Below are positions 1 through 9,120 of a stretch of DNA of 64,000 nucleotides, piece by piece. A program made the translations under genes and the position numbers. The stretch is from Gottfriedia sp002574545 (GTDB taxonomy: Bacteria; Bacillota; Bacilli; Bacillales; Bacillaceae_G): the NCBI GenBank assembly GCA_052180195.1, contig CP197469.1. One strand, written 5' to 3'. The notes below the pieces were generated by a model that saw nothing but the letters and a program-made list of their open reading frames with translations, did no database searches and was not told where the DNA came from. Every line of letters starts with the position of its first letter. Position 1 is the stretch's first letter.

Positions 1-424
1 ACCTTATGTGGAACATTTTTTCTTTTTTTTGCTGTTTTTACTTCCTCATGAACCTCTCATGCGGAACATTTTTTCTTTTTTTTGCTGTTTTACTTCCTCA
101 TGAACCTCTTATGCGGAACATTTTTTCTTCTTTTTGCTGTTTTACTTCCTCATGAACCTCTCATGCGGAACATTTTTTCTTCTTTTTGCTGTTTTACTTC
201 CTCATGAACCTCTCATGCGGAACATTTTTTCTTCTTTTTGCTGTTTTACTTCCTCATGAACCTCTCACGCGGAACATTTTTTCTTCTTTTTGCTGTTTTA
301 CTTCCTCATGAACCTCTCATGCGGAACATTTTTTCTTCTTTTTGCTATATTACTTCCTCATGAACCTCTTTTACGGGATATTTCATCATCTTTTGCTTGA
401 TTTACTCTCTCACAATCCACTTTT
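1..424. repeat. 52-bp tandem repeat array
   Basis: At least six successive units repeat with an exact 52-bp period: GCGGAAC begins at 61, 113, 165, 217, 269 and 321. A slightly longer copy starts at about 8 and a decayed copy runs from about 373. Differences between units are mostly single bases and T-tract length. The period is not a multiple of three and every frame is interrupted, so the array is not coding. It lies downstream of fabHB, whose stop is at 442, and continues off the left edge. Units abut with no spacers, so this is not a CRISPR array. Function is unknown. Confidence 0.9.
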
Positions 425-441
425 GAGTATCCAATTCTTAT

Positions 442-1425
442 TTACAAAGTCCAATTAATAAGTAATCCAGCATGGGTTAATCCACCACCAAAACCATATA
501 GTAAAACCTTATCTCCATCTTTAAGTTTACCTTCCTTAACTCCCTTAACTAAAGATAATGGGATCGTGGCTGATGATGTATTTCCGCAATCAACTAAGCT
601 ATATAATGTTTTATCGATTGGAAACTTACTTCTTTCACAAATCGATTCGATCATTCTTAAGTTAGCACTGTGAGGAACAAACCAATCAACTTCAGTTAAT
701 GAAGTTGCTCCATTATCTAGAACAGCTTGCATACCTTTTGGCACAGTTGTAACAGCCCATTTGTATACCTCTCGACCATTTTGGACTATATAATTGCTAT
801 TTGAAATTTCCTCTTCAAACATTTGATTCGATAAATGCGAACAGTATAAATGCTTCCCTTTTTCTCCTTCTGATCCTAAATGAGAAGAAATGAAACTAGG
901 TTGTATTTCATCGTACTCTACTAAAGCTGCTCCGGCTCCATCACCAAATAAAATACATGTTGTTCGATCTTCGAAATCTGTAATTTTAGATAATGTTTCT
1001 GCACCTACAACTAAAATTTTTCGATTTAAACCTGCTGTTATTAATCCATTTGCTATATACAAACCATAAGTAAATCCAGCACAAGCAGCGTTTAAATCAA
1101 TTGCCCCCGCATTTTTTATCCCTAACTTTGCTTGAACGATTGAAGCGACACTTGGGGTTTTAAAATCAGGTGTTAAAGTACAAACGATAATCATATCAAC
1201 ATCTTCAACATTCTTGTTGTATTTATCCATCAAATCCTTTATTGCCTTAAAGCTTAGGTCACTTGTATATTCATTTGTATTTGCAATTCGTCTCTCTTTT
1301 ATGCCAGTTCGCTTTACAATCCATTCATCATTTGTTTCAACTATTTTTTCTAAATCCTTATTTGTTAATACTTTTTCTGGTACATATGAACCTATTGCAG
1401 TGATACGTGCTTTCGAATTTTGCAT
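442..1425 (-). CDS. fabHB: beta-ketoacyl-ACP synthase III (FabH, YhfB-like)
   Basis: This enzyme condenses an acyl-CoA primer with malonyl-ACP to start fatty-acid elongation. The thiolase-fold Cys-His-Asn triad is visible: Cys in NAACAGFTYG, His in WFVPHSANLRMIE and Asn in CGNTSSATIP. The C-terminal glycine-rich YGFGGGLTHAGLL is typical. At 327 residues the length fits, and the sequence resembles B. subtilis FabHB (YhfB) more than FabHA. An ATG six codons upstream (1443) lacks an SD, whereas GAGGTGA lies properly spaced before the ATG at 1425, so the shorter start is chosen. The gene is monocistronic here and no FapR-type operator was recognised. Such enzymes set the branched to straight chain primer choice in Bacillus; that role here is inferred. 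Confidence 0.93.
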   Translation of the reverse strand: MQNSKARITAIGSYVPEKVLTNKDLEKIVETNDEWIVKRTGIKERRIANTNEYTSDLSFKAIKDLMDKYNKNVEDVDMIIVCTLTPDFKTPSVASIVQAKLGIKNAGAIDLNAACAGFTYGLYIANGLITAGLNRKILVVGAETLSKITDFEDRTTCILFGDGAGAALVEYDEIQPSFISSHLGSEGEKGKHLYCSHLSNQMFEEEISNSNYIVQNGREVYKWAVTTVPKGMQAVLDNGATSLTEVDWFVPHSANLRMIESICERSKFPIDKTLYSLVDCGNTSSATIPLSLVKGVKEGKLKDGDKVLLYGFGGGLTHAGLLINWTL

Positions 1426-1590
1426 TATGGTCACCTCAGTCATATTTTTTTATTTCTTCCCAATATTATAACACCAGATATTAATACTAGGTACTAATTT
1501 TATTTTAAAATTTTTTTGTTTAATTTATTTAAATTTGGGCGTGTGAATAAAGAAAAAGTTGCTACGACAGCAACTATACTTTCAAATAGA

Positions 1591-2046
1591 TTACAATTCT
1601 AACGTCATAAAAACACTATTAGGATCGTCTTTATAATCAGCAAAAGGCTTACAATACTTAAAACCAAAAAGCTCATATAGTTTTTTTGCTGGATTAAATG
1701 CTTCCATCGAACCAGTTTCTAAACTGATTCTCTTATACCCTCTGCTTTTCGCTTCTTCGATTATGTGTTGGAGCATGCGTCTTGCCACACCTTTTCTTAA
1801 ATGAGCTGAAGAAGTTCTCATCGATTTTACTTCTCCATGTATAGAGTCAAGTTCTTTTAGAGCCCCACATCCAACTAATTCACTTTGTTCCCATACACTC
1901 CAAAACGTAATTTCCGGTTTCTTTAATCCTTCAAGATTTAGCGCATGGATGCTTTCAAGTGGGGAATTCTGTGCCATCCCTTGTAGATGTTCACTAATTA
2001 GCTTAGCAACTTCAGTTCCAGTTAAATCATCAACCTTAATTTCCAC
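1591..2046 (-). CDS. ysnE: GNAT family N-acetyltransferase (YsnE-like)
   Basis: A 151-residue single-domain GNAT protein. The acetyl-CoA binding motif A is seen in RKGVARRMLQHIIEEAKSRG (residues about 83-102), preceded by the EVKSMRTS strand. The C-terminal half carries LYELFGFKYC and the tail PNSVFMTLEL, which closely match the B. subtilis YsnE group. The start codon is GTG with AAGGTGG seven bases upstream. The substrate is unknown; homologues have been linked to indole-acetic-acid production in plant-associated bacilli, which cannot be assumed here. Neighbours suggest a single-gene unit. Confidence 0.85.
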   Translation of the reverse strand: MEIKVDDLTGTEVAKLISEHLQGMAQNSPLESIHALNLEGLKKPEITFWSVWEQSELVGCGALKELDSIHGEVKSMRTSSAHLRKGVARRMLQHIIEEAKSRGYKRISLETGSMEAFNPAKKLYELFGFKYCKPFADYKDDPNSVFMTLEL

Positions 2047-2214
2047 GTAATGACCACCTTATTCCTATTTTTAATGACTGTTACTATTATACTAAATTTG
2101 TCTAACTCTTTTTTAGTCACAAAAAATTACTTAATGAACTCTTAAATAAAATAGAATTTTATGGAAAAAATAATGTTCTAGAAGAAAAATAAGAAGTCAA
2201 AAGAAGGAATCTTA

Positions 2215-3333
2215 ATGAATCGTAAATTAAATATAAGTGGTTTTCAATTCTTTTGTATGATTTTTATGTTTGGGGTCGGTACTTCACCACCTGTTGAAAT
2301 ATATGCTAGAGCTAAACAAGATGGATGGATTAGTTTATTATTAGGACTCATTGCTGCTTGTTTAATCTTTGTAGTTTATATTAAGTTATATGAATTATTC
2401 CCTGATATTCCTTTAACAAAATATATTCAAATTATTTTAGGGAAATATATTGGAAAAATATTTGCATTAATCTACATTTTATATTTTCTTTATATTACTG
2501 CAAGCACTTTACGTGATTTTGAGGATTTATTAACAATCACTCTATATAATGCTTCTTCTCTAATTTCAATTGGATTAATTATGATGTTATTAATCATGTA
2601 TGCAATTTCTAAAGGGCTAGAAACTTTCGCCCGCTCATGTGAATTTATCTTTATTATCATCATAATTCTAGTCTTCATATTTATTGGATTTGAAATCATT
2701 TCAAAATTAATACAAATTGATAATTTAAGACCTGTTTTAGAACATGGATGGAAACCAGTATTTAAAGCTTTTCCGATTTCCTTTACAGTACCTTTTAGTG
2801 AAATCTTGACATTTACAATGATTATGCCTCATTTAAAAAAACAAGAATTAGCAATAAAAGTAGGAATTCCAGCCTTTATATTTTCGGGACTTATACTAAT
2901 CTTATTTGCATTTTTAAATATTGCCATACTAGGTCCAGCCGTTATTGAAAGAACAGTCTACCCACTTCTAACATCAGTTAGTTATATTAATATTGCGGAT
3001 TTCATCCAAAGGTTGGACACTTTCATTGTTATCATTGCAGTATGTAATGCCTTTGTAAAAATTACAGTTTACTTTTATTGTGCGGTATCTGGGGCAGCAG
3101 ACTTATTTAATATAAAGAAAAGTGACCAGCTAGTTTACCCTCTTGGCATTATTACTGTTTTATGTTCATTATGGGTAGCTTCTAGTTTTCTTGAGCATCA
3201 TTTAGAAGTGACCCATTTAATACCTTATTTGCTTCATTTTCCACTTCAAATAATTATTCCGGTTAGTTTATTATTCATTGTTCTAATCCAAGGGAAACTA
3301 AAAAACAATAAAGACTTGAATTATAGTGAATAA
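2215..3333 (+). CDS. GerAB/YndE-type spore germination permease, orphan
   Basis: A 372-residue integral membrane protein of the amino acid/polyamine/organocation superfamily, specifically the GerAB family. About ten hydrophobic segments are visible, starting with ISGFQFFCMIFMFGVGTSPP. A GerAB-typical loop near residue 200 reads VPFSEILTFTMIMPHL. In spores GerAB subunits bind germinants such as L-alanine and work with GerAA and GerAC in the inner membrane. Here no A or C subunit is adjacent: fabHB and ysnE lie to the left and vpr to the right, all on the other strand. AGAAGGAA precedes the ATG. It may serve as an alternative B subunit for a receptor encoded elsewhere, or be a remnant of a lost tricistronic operon. 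Confidence 0.88.
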   Translation: MNRKLNISGFQFFCMIFMFGVGTSPPVEIYARAKQDGWISLLLGLIAACLIFVVYIKLYELFPDIPLTKYIQIILGKYIGKIFALIYILYFLYITASTLRDFEDLLTITLYNASSLISIGLIMMLLIMYAISKGLETFARSCEFIFIIIIILVFIFIGFEIISKLIQIDNLRPVLEHGWKPVFKAFPISFTVPFSEILTFTMIMPHLKKQELAIKVGIPAFIFSGLILILFAFLNIAILGPAVIERTVYPLLTSVSYINIADFIQRLDTFIVIIAVCNAFVKITVYFYCAVSGAADLFNIKKSDQLVYPLGIITVLCSLWVASSFLEHHLEVTHLIPYLLHFPLQIIIPVSLLFIVLIQGKLKNNKDLNYSE

Positions 3334-3360
3334 AACATATGCAGCAAAAATGTCAATATA

Positions 3361-3576
3361 AAAAGGCTCTAGTTTCTACTAGAACCTCAGTGTGTAGACA
3401 AAGTACAAAAAACTTGATTTTCAGACTGATTGCAAGCGCTTGTCTTTCGAGGCGCGAAGCCTGGTGAGGAGCAGAGTTACCCTAGACGGTAATGAGCACC
3501 GCAGACAGGCGAAGCAACGAAGAAAGCGAGCGTTTGTCAACAGTCTGAGGCTCTAGTTTCTACTAGAACCTTTTTA
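3361..3576. repeat. palindromic extragenic element flanked by duplicated terminator hairpins
   Basis: The 24-bp hairpin sequence AGGCTCTAG...CTAGAACCT occurs at 3364-3387 and again at 3548-3571. Only the outer edges carry the A-run (left) and T-run (right) expected of one bidirectional terminator. Between them sits a visibly GC-richer core (about 3421-3547). Its ends are imperfect inverted repeats: TCAGACTGATTGCAAGCGCT on the left, and CTCAGACTGTTGACAAACGC read from the right. It lies between the convergent gerAB and vpr genes. The simplest reading is a small non-autonomous repeat or structured terminator element. Confidence 0.7.
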
Positions 3577-3600
3577 TATGTGTACTTAAAAACTATCGTA

Positions 3601-6600
3601 TTATTGAGTAACGGTAACAGTCTTAGGTGCCGATGTTAATTTAAAACCGTCTTTTGTAACAACATCTATTGTAATCGTATATGTGCCATTTGGAAGATCT
3701 TTATCTGGTGCCCATGGCGTTCTAAATGTGTGCTCATTTTCAAATGTTGCTGAATCTACAAGTTTTCCATTTGCATCTTTCACATTAATCGTCCAGTCTG
3801 CTCTGTTATAACCAAAAACAGAAATTTTTGCTGGTTTAGATTCGTTAATTCCTGTAGATGGAGAAACCGCCCATGTTTGCATTCCCATTCCTTGTGTATT
3901 ATAGTTTTGATCTCCCCATGTAGTCCAAGAAATGTTTCCAGCGTAATCATTCGCTAGAATAACCAAACCTTTTGGCTCCGTACTTACAGTTAGAGTTTTC
4001 TGTCCAGGCTGTAATTGATTAACTTTACCATTTACATAGACAGTAGCTGAGTGAAAGCCAGATGCATTATCTTCCCCATTAAATGTAATAATGTATTTTC
4101 CATCATTTGGAGTTATCTTAATATCAGAAACTGTTGGTAAAACTGTATCTACAATCATTGGCATTTTAACAGTTTGAGGCCTAGCATTTGAATAAGCTAA
4201 AGTTGTTTTAATTACGTAATAATACGTCCCATCAGGCACAAAATTTCCTGATTCGTCTTTCATATCCCATTGATATAAAGAATAACCATAGTCACCGTTA
4301 AACATTATGTTCTTTCTAAACTTCCAAGCTTCACCAGTTCCAGTATATTCACTGTAATCACCTAAATATCTAAGCTGTTTTCCGGAAGCATCTTCAATAG
4401 AGATCTCAGCTTTTTCTAAATTACGTAAAACGCCCATTCCACCAAAAATTCCCTTATCAAAATAGTTTGAAGAGAAAGCAATATGGTTTAAATCAAAGCC
4501 TGCTCCATTGTACCCTAATGGTGCTCCTCCTTCTGTAGTATCATTCCAAAGTGCTGTACGACCTGCAAAAGAATCTTTTTCCCAAGCTGGCGCATCGATG
4601 TTACGTGGCTCATCCCATTTTCCATAAAAGCCCATATAAGGAACTGTGATTGGTACAGCTTTATCTTGGTCTTCTGCCACTGGTACAAGACGAACATATC
4701 CTTCTACAAAACTATTTTTCTTTAATGAATCTGGTAAAGATACATTAACCGTTAACATTTTTGTTTGCCCTGGTTTGATTTTCAATGTAGATCCTTTTTT
4801 ATCTGTTACGATATTATCATTAACAGTGACTTTTGCTCCATTAATTTGTTCACTTGATAAAGTTAAATAATCTTTTGAATCTAATTGTCCATCATGATCA
4901 AAATCAAATTGCTTTGTTTCTGTCTTATCCTTTAATAAATCAACATATACATTGTATTCAAATTTAGCGCTATTATTTTTCCCTTTAGGTGCATCAAAAG
5001 CTTCTACATTTAATTTGAAGCTTGTATTTTGACCGATTTCTTTTAGGGCAACCGAACCAGCTTGTTCTAAAGATGCGTTTCGATTTGTCACCACAACTGG
5101 CGTATTAATCGCATTTTGAATTTGCATTAAACCAGAACCTTGAATACGTGGTGAATATGGAACTTCACTATTTGTTCTTGGATCCATAATCACTTTAGAT
5201 GTATTCATTAATGCAATTTTCGCTTTTAAAACTGTATCTTCTGAATGTTGTAGTCCTTTTTCATAAAGTGACTGTAATACTAAAGTTGAACCACCCGCTA
5301 CGTGCGGTGTAGCCATTGATGTACCACTCAATACTTGATATTTGTTCCCTGGAATTGTTGAATAAATATTTCCGCCTGGAGCCGACATTTCAGGTTTAAA
5401 ATCTAATGTCGGAGTTGTACCCATTGATGAAAAATAAGACATCGTATCTTTATCAGGGTTATCTACCCAGTAATCACCAATATTTTGCATACTTAAATAT
5501 TGGCCACTAGGCATTTTACTCATTTTATCTAATAATGCTTGACCAATTGATTTACTAGTTGAAGCAGTCGGTGTTGCAGATCCAGTAACTGGTAGAGTTT
5601 TATAATCTGACCAGTTTGAAGGAGGTATCATAATAATAGCCTTCGCTCCTGCTGACTTTGCAGTAAATTGAATACTTGAAACAGAACTATATGAATTTAA
5701 AAGTTTAACTACGGCAATATAATTTGTCTTTCCTTTTGGATAATCAGCTGCCGTTTTTCCTTCATTTACATATACCAAATCATAGTTTGTATTTGGTAAT
5801 AGATTATTAGATACATTGAAAGCTTGTCCATATTGAGAATGGTCTTTGAATGGAACTGCTAAGCTTCCATCTGAAATTGCGTTCATATGAATTTTAGCAT
5901 TTTCAAAGGAAGCAACTGATAAAGCAAATGGGCTTACACCAGGTGAGCCAACCGTTCCAATATCAGGATTTTCCGCAAAAGGTTTTACTGTTGCAGGTGT
6001 TAGCAAGGCTTGCGAACTGAATGCTGAATTTCCAGCAGCCACAACAACTAATGTGCCTTTTTCTGTCGCATTTCTGATTGCTTTTTGAATCGGATCGTAG
6101 TTTTCGTCTACATAGCCTGCATCACTACCTAAGCTCATATTAATTACATCTGCACCCATAGTAACAGCATGCTCAATACCCGCAATAATATCATCCTCAT
6201 AAGCACCGCCACCATTATCAGAAAATACCTTTTCTGCTAATAGTTGAACACCTGGGGCAATACCGGCTACTCCGCCAGTTGCATCATCACCATTTGCTCC
6301 AATTGTTCCAGCAACGTGTGTCCCGTGTAGACTACCTTTTGTTCCAGGAATAACATCAGTATCGTTATCTGCCCAGTCATATCCAGATGGTACTTTATCT
6401 GAATACCAAGTTTCATTTACATCTGTTGTTGTTGCAAACTGGTCGAATTTATCCTTTGTCCATTTTTCTTTCGCTTTAGCTGCATCTGATAGTTTCATAT
6501 CTTTATGAGACCAATCAATACCCGAATCTACAACACCTACTAATAAACCTTCACCTTTGTAACCATATTGCTCCCATACTTTTTGAGCTTGTACTAATTC

Positions 6601-7131
6601 TTTACTTGCTGCCATATTTTCTTGGAATGTTCTAGCAATAGAAACATGCGTAACTCCAGGGATCGACTGGATATCTTTTAAATTTTTATATTGTGTTTCA
6701 ACACTAAAACCGTTAAAACCTTCAAAATAACGATGTTTTACCTTAAAATCCACATTTGATTTTGAATTTTTTTGTTTTGAGATTTCACCAATTACATTGT
6801 CTTGTTTTTCTTTAAACATTGCTTTTTTATGCTTAGGTGTTGCTTGTTCGCTATCAGTTGGTTGTTCCACTTGAACGATTAAATGAACTTCTTCATCTGG
6901 TTTAAATGTTTTCATAGAAACTCGGTTGTCTTCTTTATACAAGGAGTTTTCTTGTGTTAAATTTAGCTTATTCTTTGCAAATAAAGATGTACCTTCGTCA
7001 AAAGTTACATCAGTTGATCCAGTTTGAGGTGTAACGTTATCATTGTCCGCAAAAGCTAATGATGTAAAAAGTAATGATACTAAGGCAGTGGTAGACATAA
7101 CTTTAAACGCTTTAAATTTTCCGTTTTTCAT
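3601..7131 (-). CDS. vpr: Vpr-like cell-wall/extracellular subtilisin family (S8) protease
   Basis: A large secreted serine protease of 1176 residues. An N-terminal signal peptide (about 1-28, ending LAFA) is followed by an I9-type propeptide (about 80-165). The S8 catalytic domain shows Asp202 in DSGID, His269 in HGTHVAG, the oxyanion Asn368 in AAGNS and Ser605 in SGTSMATPHVAGG. A PA-like insert (about 440-570) interrupts the domain, as in Vpr. The C-terminal half holds an Fn3-like region and repeated Ig-like modules (VPDGTYYYVIKT, LPNGTYTITIDV). It is longer than B. subtilis Vpr (about 800), because of the extra Ig modules. No LPXTG signal was seen. AGGAG precedes the ATG. It is probably monocistronic. 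Confidence 0.92.
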   Translation of the reverse strand: MKNGKFKAFKVMSTTALVSLLFTSLAFADNDNVTPQTGSTDVTFDEGTSLFAKNKLNLTQENSLYKEDNRVSMKTFKPDEEVHLIVQVEQPTDSEQATPKHKKAMFKEKQDNVIGEISKQKNSKSNVDFKVKHRYFEGFNGFSVETQYKNLKDIQSIPGVTHVSIARTFQENMAASKELVQAQKVWEQYGYKGEGLLVGVVDSGIDWSHKDMKLSDAAKAKEKWTKDKFDQFATTTDVNETWYSDKVPSGYDWADNDTDVIPGTKGSLHGTHVAGTIGANGDDATGGVAGIAPGVQLLAEKVFSDNGGGAYEDDIIAGIEHAVTMGADVINMSLGSDAGYVDENYDPIQKAIRNATEKGTLVVVAAGNSAFSSQALLTPATVKPFAENPDIGTVGSPGVSPFALSVASFENAKIHMNAISDGSLAVPFKDHSQYGQAFNVSNNLLPNTNYDLVYVNEGKTAADYPKGKTNYIAVVKLLNSYSSVSSIQFTAKSAGAKAIIMIPPSNWSDYKTLPVTGSATPTASTSKSIGQALLDKMSKMPSGQYLSMQNIGDYWVDNPDKDTMSYFSSMGTTPTLDFKPEMSAPGGNIYSTIPGNKYQVLSGTSMATPHVAGGSTLVLQSLYEKGLQHSEDTVLKAKIALMNTSKVIMDPRTNSEVPYSPRIQGSGLMQIQNAINTPVVVTNRNASLEQAGSVALKEIGQNTSFKLNVEAFDAPKGKNNSAKFEYNVYVDLLKDKTETKQFDFDHDGQLDSKDYLTLSSEQINGAKVTVNDNIVTDKKGSTLKIKPGQTKMLTVNVSLPDSLKKNSFVEGYVRLVPVAEDQDKAVPITVPYMGFYGKWDEPRNIDAPAWEKDSFAGRTALWNDTTEGGAPLGYNGAGFDLNHIAFSSNYFDKGIFGGMGVLRNLEKAEISIEDASGKQLRYLGDYSEYTGTGEAWKFRKNIMFNGDYGYSLYQWDMKDESGNFVPDGTYYYVIKTTLAYSNARPQTVKMPMIVDTVLPTVSDIKITPNDGKYIITFNGEDNASGFHSATVYVNGKVNQLQPGQKTLTVSTEPKGLVILANDYAGNISWTTWGDQNYNTQGMGMQTWAVSPSTGINESKPAKISVFGYNRADWTINVKDANGKLVDSATFENEHTFRTPWAPDKDLPNGTYTITIDVVTKDGFKLTSAPKTVTVTQ

Positions 7132-7674
7132 AACAACACTCCTACAATTTTATTCTGTATTTATTAAAATCCACCTTGGATCTATAGAGTAATAGTTAAA
7201 TATAATGAGAAACTTATGTTTTCCTATTTATCTGATTTTCGTGGCTGTTAATTAAATACAGTTAAATTGTACATCTGTCATATATGAGCGTATATTGGGG
7301 GAATTCTACTTTGTTTATGAACAAATTTTTTTATCAAATACGTACAAATAAATGTCAAATTTAAACAGAAATATGTTATATCATGGAAAAAAACATATCT
7401 TTTTGTCGGATTTTTTATTTTTTGATCAGAAAAATAAGACTGAAAATTGGGTGAATTCAACAAAAAAAGTTATTTTTTATCTGAAACTCTATAACCTTGA
7501 CGAAAAAACAGGAGAAATGTCCTATCATATCGGAAGGGGAAAATCCTAATTTTACTGAACATTTCGTTACTATATTAAAAATTTTTATTATGTAGAATAA
7601 ACTCCTTTCAAAAATAAAAAAGAGCCATAAAAATGACCCCTTTTCCTTAACAATCTTATATTTAAATTAAACTT
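7132..7674. other. long intergenic region upstream of vpr, no supported gene
   Basis: This 543-bp AT-rich stretch holds the vpr promoter region near its left side and the 3' region of the nucleotidyltransferase gene on its right. A possible 65-codon frame (7352-7549, plus) and a 61-codon frame (7278-7463, minus) overlap each other, lack good SD sequences and have no recognisable product. No clear terminator hairpin, riboswitch or tRNA was seen. Confidence 0.6.
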
Positions 7675-8394
7675 CTACATTTTCCCTAAAGAAAAACCTT
7701 CAAACAACTGCCCACCATACGGTTGCAAAACTTCATCAACTAATTTGATGATTAAACTCTTTTCACCAGTTTTATAATATAAATCAAAGGCCTCTACAAG
7801 AATATTTGCAAACTCTTCGTTATATTGTCTTAATGCACGTACAGTCCATTTTGAAGAACCAATCCATTTACCATTTGTTCTTAAAACGAATTCACTTACT
7901 AGTTCGGCCAGTGTATTTGCTATAAATAATTCTTCCGCTCTACTAGTGGAACCTATAAAATCATTTAGTGCATCCGTCATAAAATATCGCTTTATTTTAA
8001 TTGTTTCCTCTGACCATTTTTCTGGACCTTTATCTAAAAGATCATTTGCTTCTTTTTTAATTTCCTCAATTATTCCTGCGTCCTTTAAGATGATTCCCTC
8101 AGAAACCATCCTTGGAAGCGAGGGTCTAGCCCTCTCAAAATCACTTTTAAAAAATTGTTTATAAGATGATAAATTATGTACAAAAACTTCTATATCCCAT
8201 CCAAATTCCTTTAAAGACTCTCTATATGAAGAGATAAGGCTTTTATCGAAAATAACAATATCAAGATCAGATGTTTCTGTTGCCTCCTTGCGTACCACGC
8301 TGCCTGCTAGTAATGCTCCCTGACACTTTGGAAAGTATTTTTCAATAAAATGTTTTGCTGCTTCAATTGGATTTAGCTTATTTAAATCATTCAT
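7675..8394 (-). CDS. nucleotidyltransferase-domain protein
   Basis: A 239-residue protein with a minimal nucleotidyltransferase (NTase) signature near the N-terminus: GSVVRKEATETSDLDIVIFD, matching the GS-x(9-13)-DxD core of DNA polymerase beta-like NTases. The remainder is helical and lacks a second catalytic motif that I recognise. Related Bacillus proteins are annotated as NTase-domain or aminoglycoside-adenylyltransferase-like proteins. The substrate is unknown; resistance should not be assumed. An ATG ten codons upstream has no SD, whereas AAGAGGAT is correctly spaced before the ATG at 8394. The cupin gene starts 82 bp further upstream on the same strand, so co-transcription is possible. 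Confidence 0.8.
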   Translation of the reverse strand: MNDLNKLNPIEAAKHFIEKYFPKCQGALLAGSVVRKEATETSDLDIVIFDKSLISSYRESLKEFGWDIEVFVHNLSSYKQFFKSDFERARPSLPRMVSEGIILKDAGIIEEIKKEANDLLDKGPEKWSEETIKIKRYFMTDALNDFIGSTSRAEELFIANTLAELVSEFVLRTNGKWIGSSKWTVRALRQYNEEFANILVEAFDLYYKTGEKSLIIKLVDEVLQPYGGQLFEGFSLGKM

Positions 8395-8475
8395 ACTCGT
8401 ATCCTCTTTTCCTAAGAAAACCATTTAATGAAAGAATACATTAGATTCCAGGGAGAACAAAGTCTTTCATTCAAC

Positions 8476-8967
8476 TTATAAACTTGGGTAAGAAATCTTA
8501 TATTTTTTTGACACCTCTATCAACTTCTGAATTTTTTCAGCAGAAGGTGGAGTTTCAAGTTTTTTAAACCCTTTCTCAAATGGAATAGAAAGTTCTTTTA
8601 CAAATTGGTCAAAACCTGATGGATAAGCAGTAACTATGAAACTAGTTTCTTCTGATTTCACTTTAAATGTATGAGGAATTCCTCGAGGAGCAAATAGATA
8701 ATCTCCAGCCTTTGCTAATATTGTCTGATCCCCAATATAAAAAGTAATTTCTCCTTCTAATACATAAAACGTTTCATCTTCTAATTCATGTATATGAAGA
8801 GGAGGTCCACCATTCTTTTTACCGTTGCAGTGCAAGACGCAAAAAGCACCGTTTGTATCTTCTCCACTTACTAAGATAGTGGTAACATCATTTAAAAAGA
8901 AGTAAGTATTCTCTTCTGTAATTCCTCGGTGCATAAAGCCTGCAATACTTTTTTGTTCGAAAGTCAT
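8476..8967 (-). CDS. cupin-domain protein (quercetin-dioxygenase-like)
   Basis: A 163-residue single cupin. Cupin motif 1 is seen in PPLHIHELEDETFYVLEGEI (metal-ligand residues His, His, Glu), and motif 2 in GDYLFAPRGIPHTFK, which supplies the last His. Small proteins of this type bind Fe, Mn or Ni and may be dioxygenases, isomerases or sensors; no substrate can be assigned. GAGGGGGA precedes the ATG. It lies upstream of the nucleotidyltransferase gene on the same strand, and downstream of the ECF sigma/clpP pair's terminator. Confidence 0.85.
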   Translation of the reverse strand: MTFEQKSIAGFMHRGITEENTYFFLNDVTTILVSGEDTNGAFCVLHCNGKKNGGPPLHIHELEDETFYVLEGEITFYIGDQTILAKAGDYLFAPRGIPHTFKVKSEETSFIVTAYPSGFDQFVKELSIPFEKGFKKLETPPSAEKIQKLIEVSKKYKISYPSL

Positions 8968-9082
8968 TATTATCCCCCTCTAGCAACTTTTTAACTTACT
9001 AATTAATGCTATTCATAGAAACTTAGCTTATTCGTTCTAAATAACTAATTTCAGAAGTAAAAGAAATTAGGTCCCTCAATGC

Positions 9083-9110
9083 AAAAAAAGGTTAGCACCG
9101 CTAACCTTTT
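9083..9110 (-). terminator. Rho-independent terminator after clpP
   Basis: Perfect 8-bp stem AGGTTAGC / GCTAACCT with a 3-base loop; read on the minus strand it is followed by a run of seven T residues. It sits just beyond the clpP stop. Confidence 0.92.
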
Positions 9111-9120
9111 CATTATAAAG

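Noticed and set aside
1..424. CRISPR array
   Set aside because: The repeats abut directly with no variable spacers, and no cas genes are present.
1214..1471. Plus-strand frame over the 5' part of fabHB
   Set aside because: Antisense to a clear FabH; composition is a shadow of the real gene and no SD is present.
7278..7549. Two opposing small frames upstream of vpr
   Set aside because: They overlap each other, lack SD sequences, and give AT-driven low-complexity translations.
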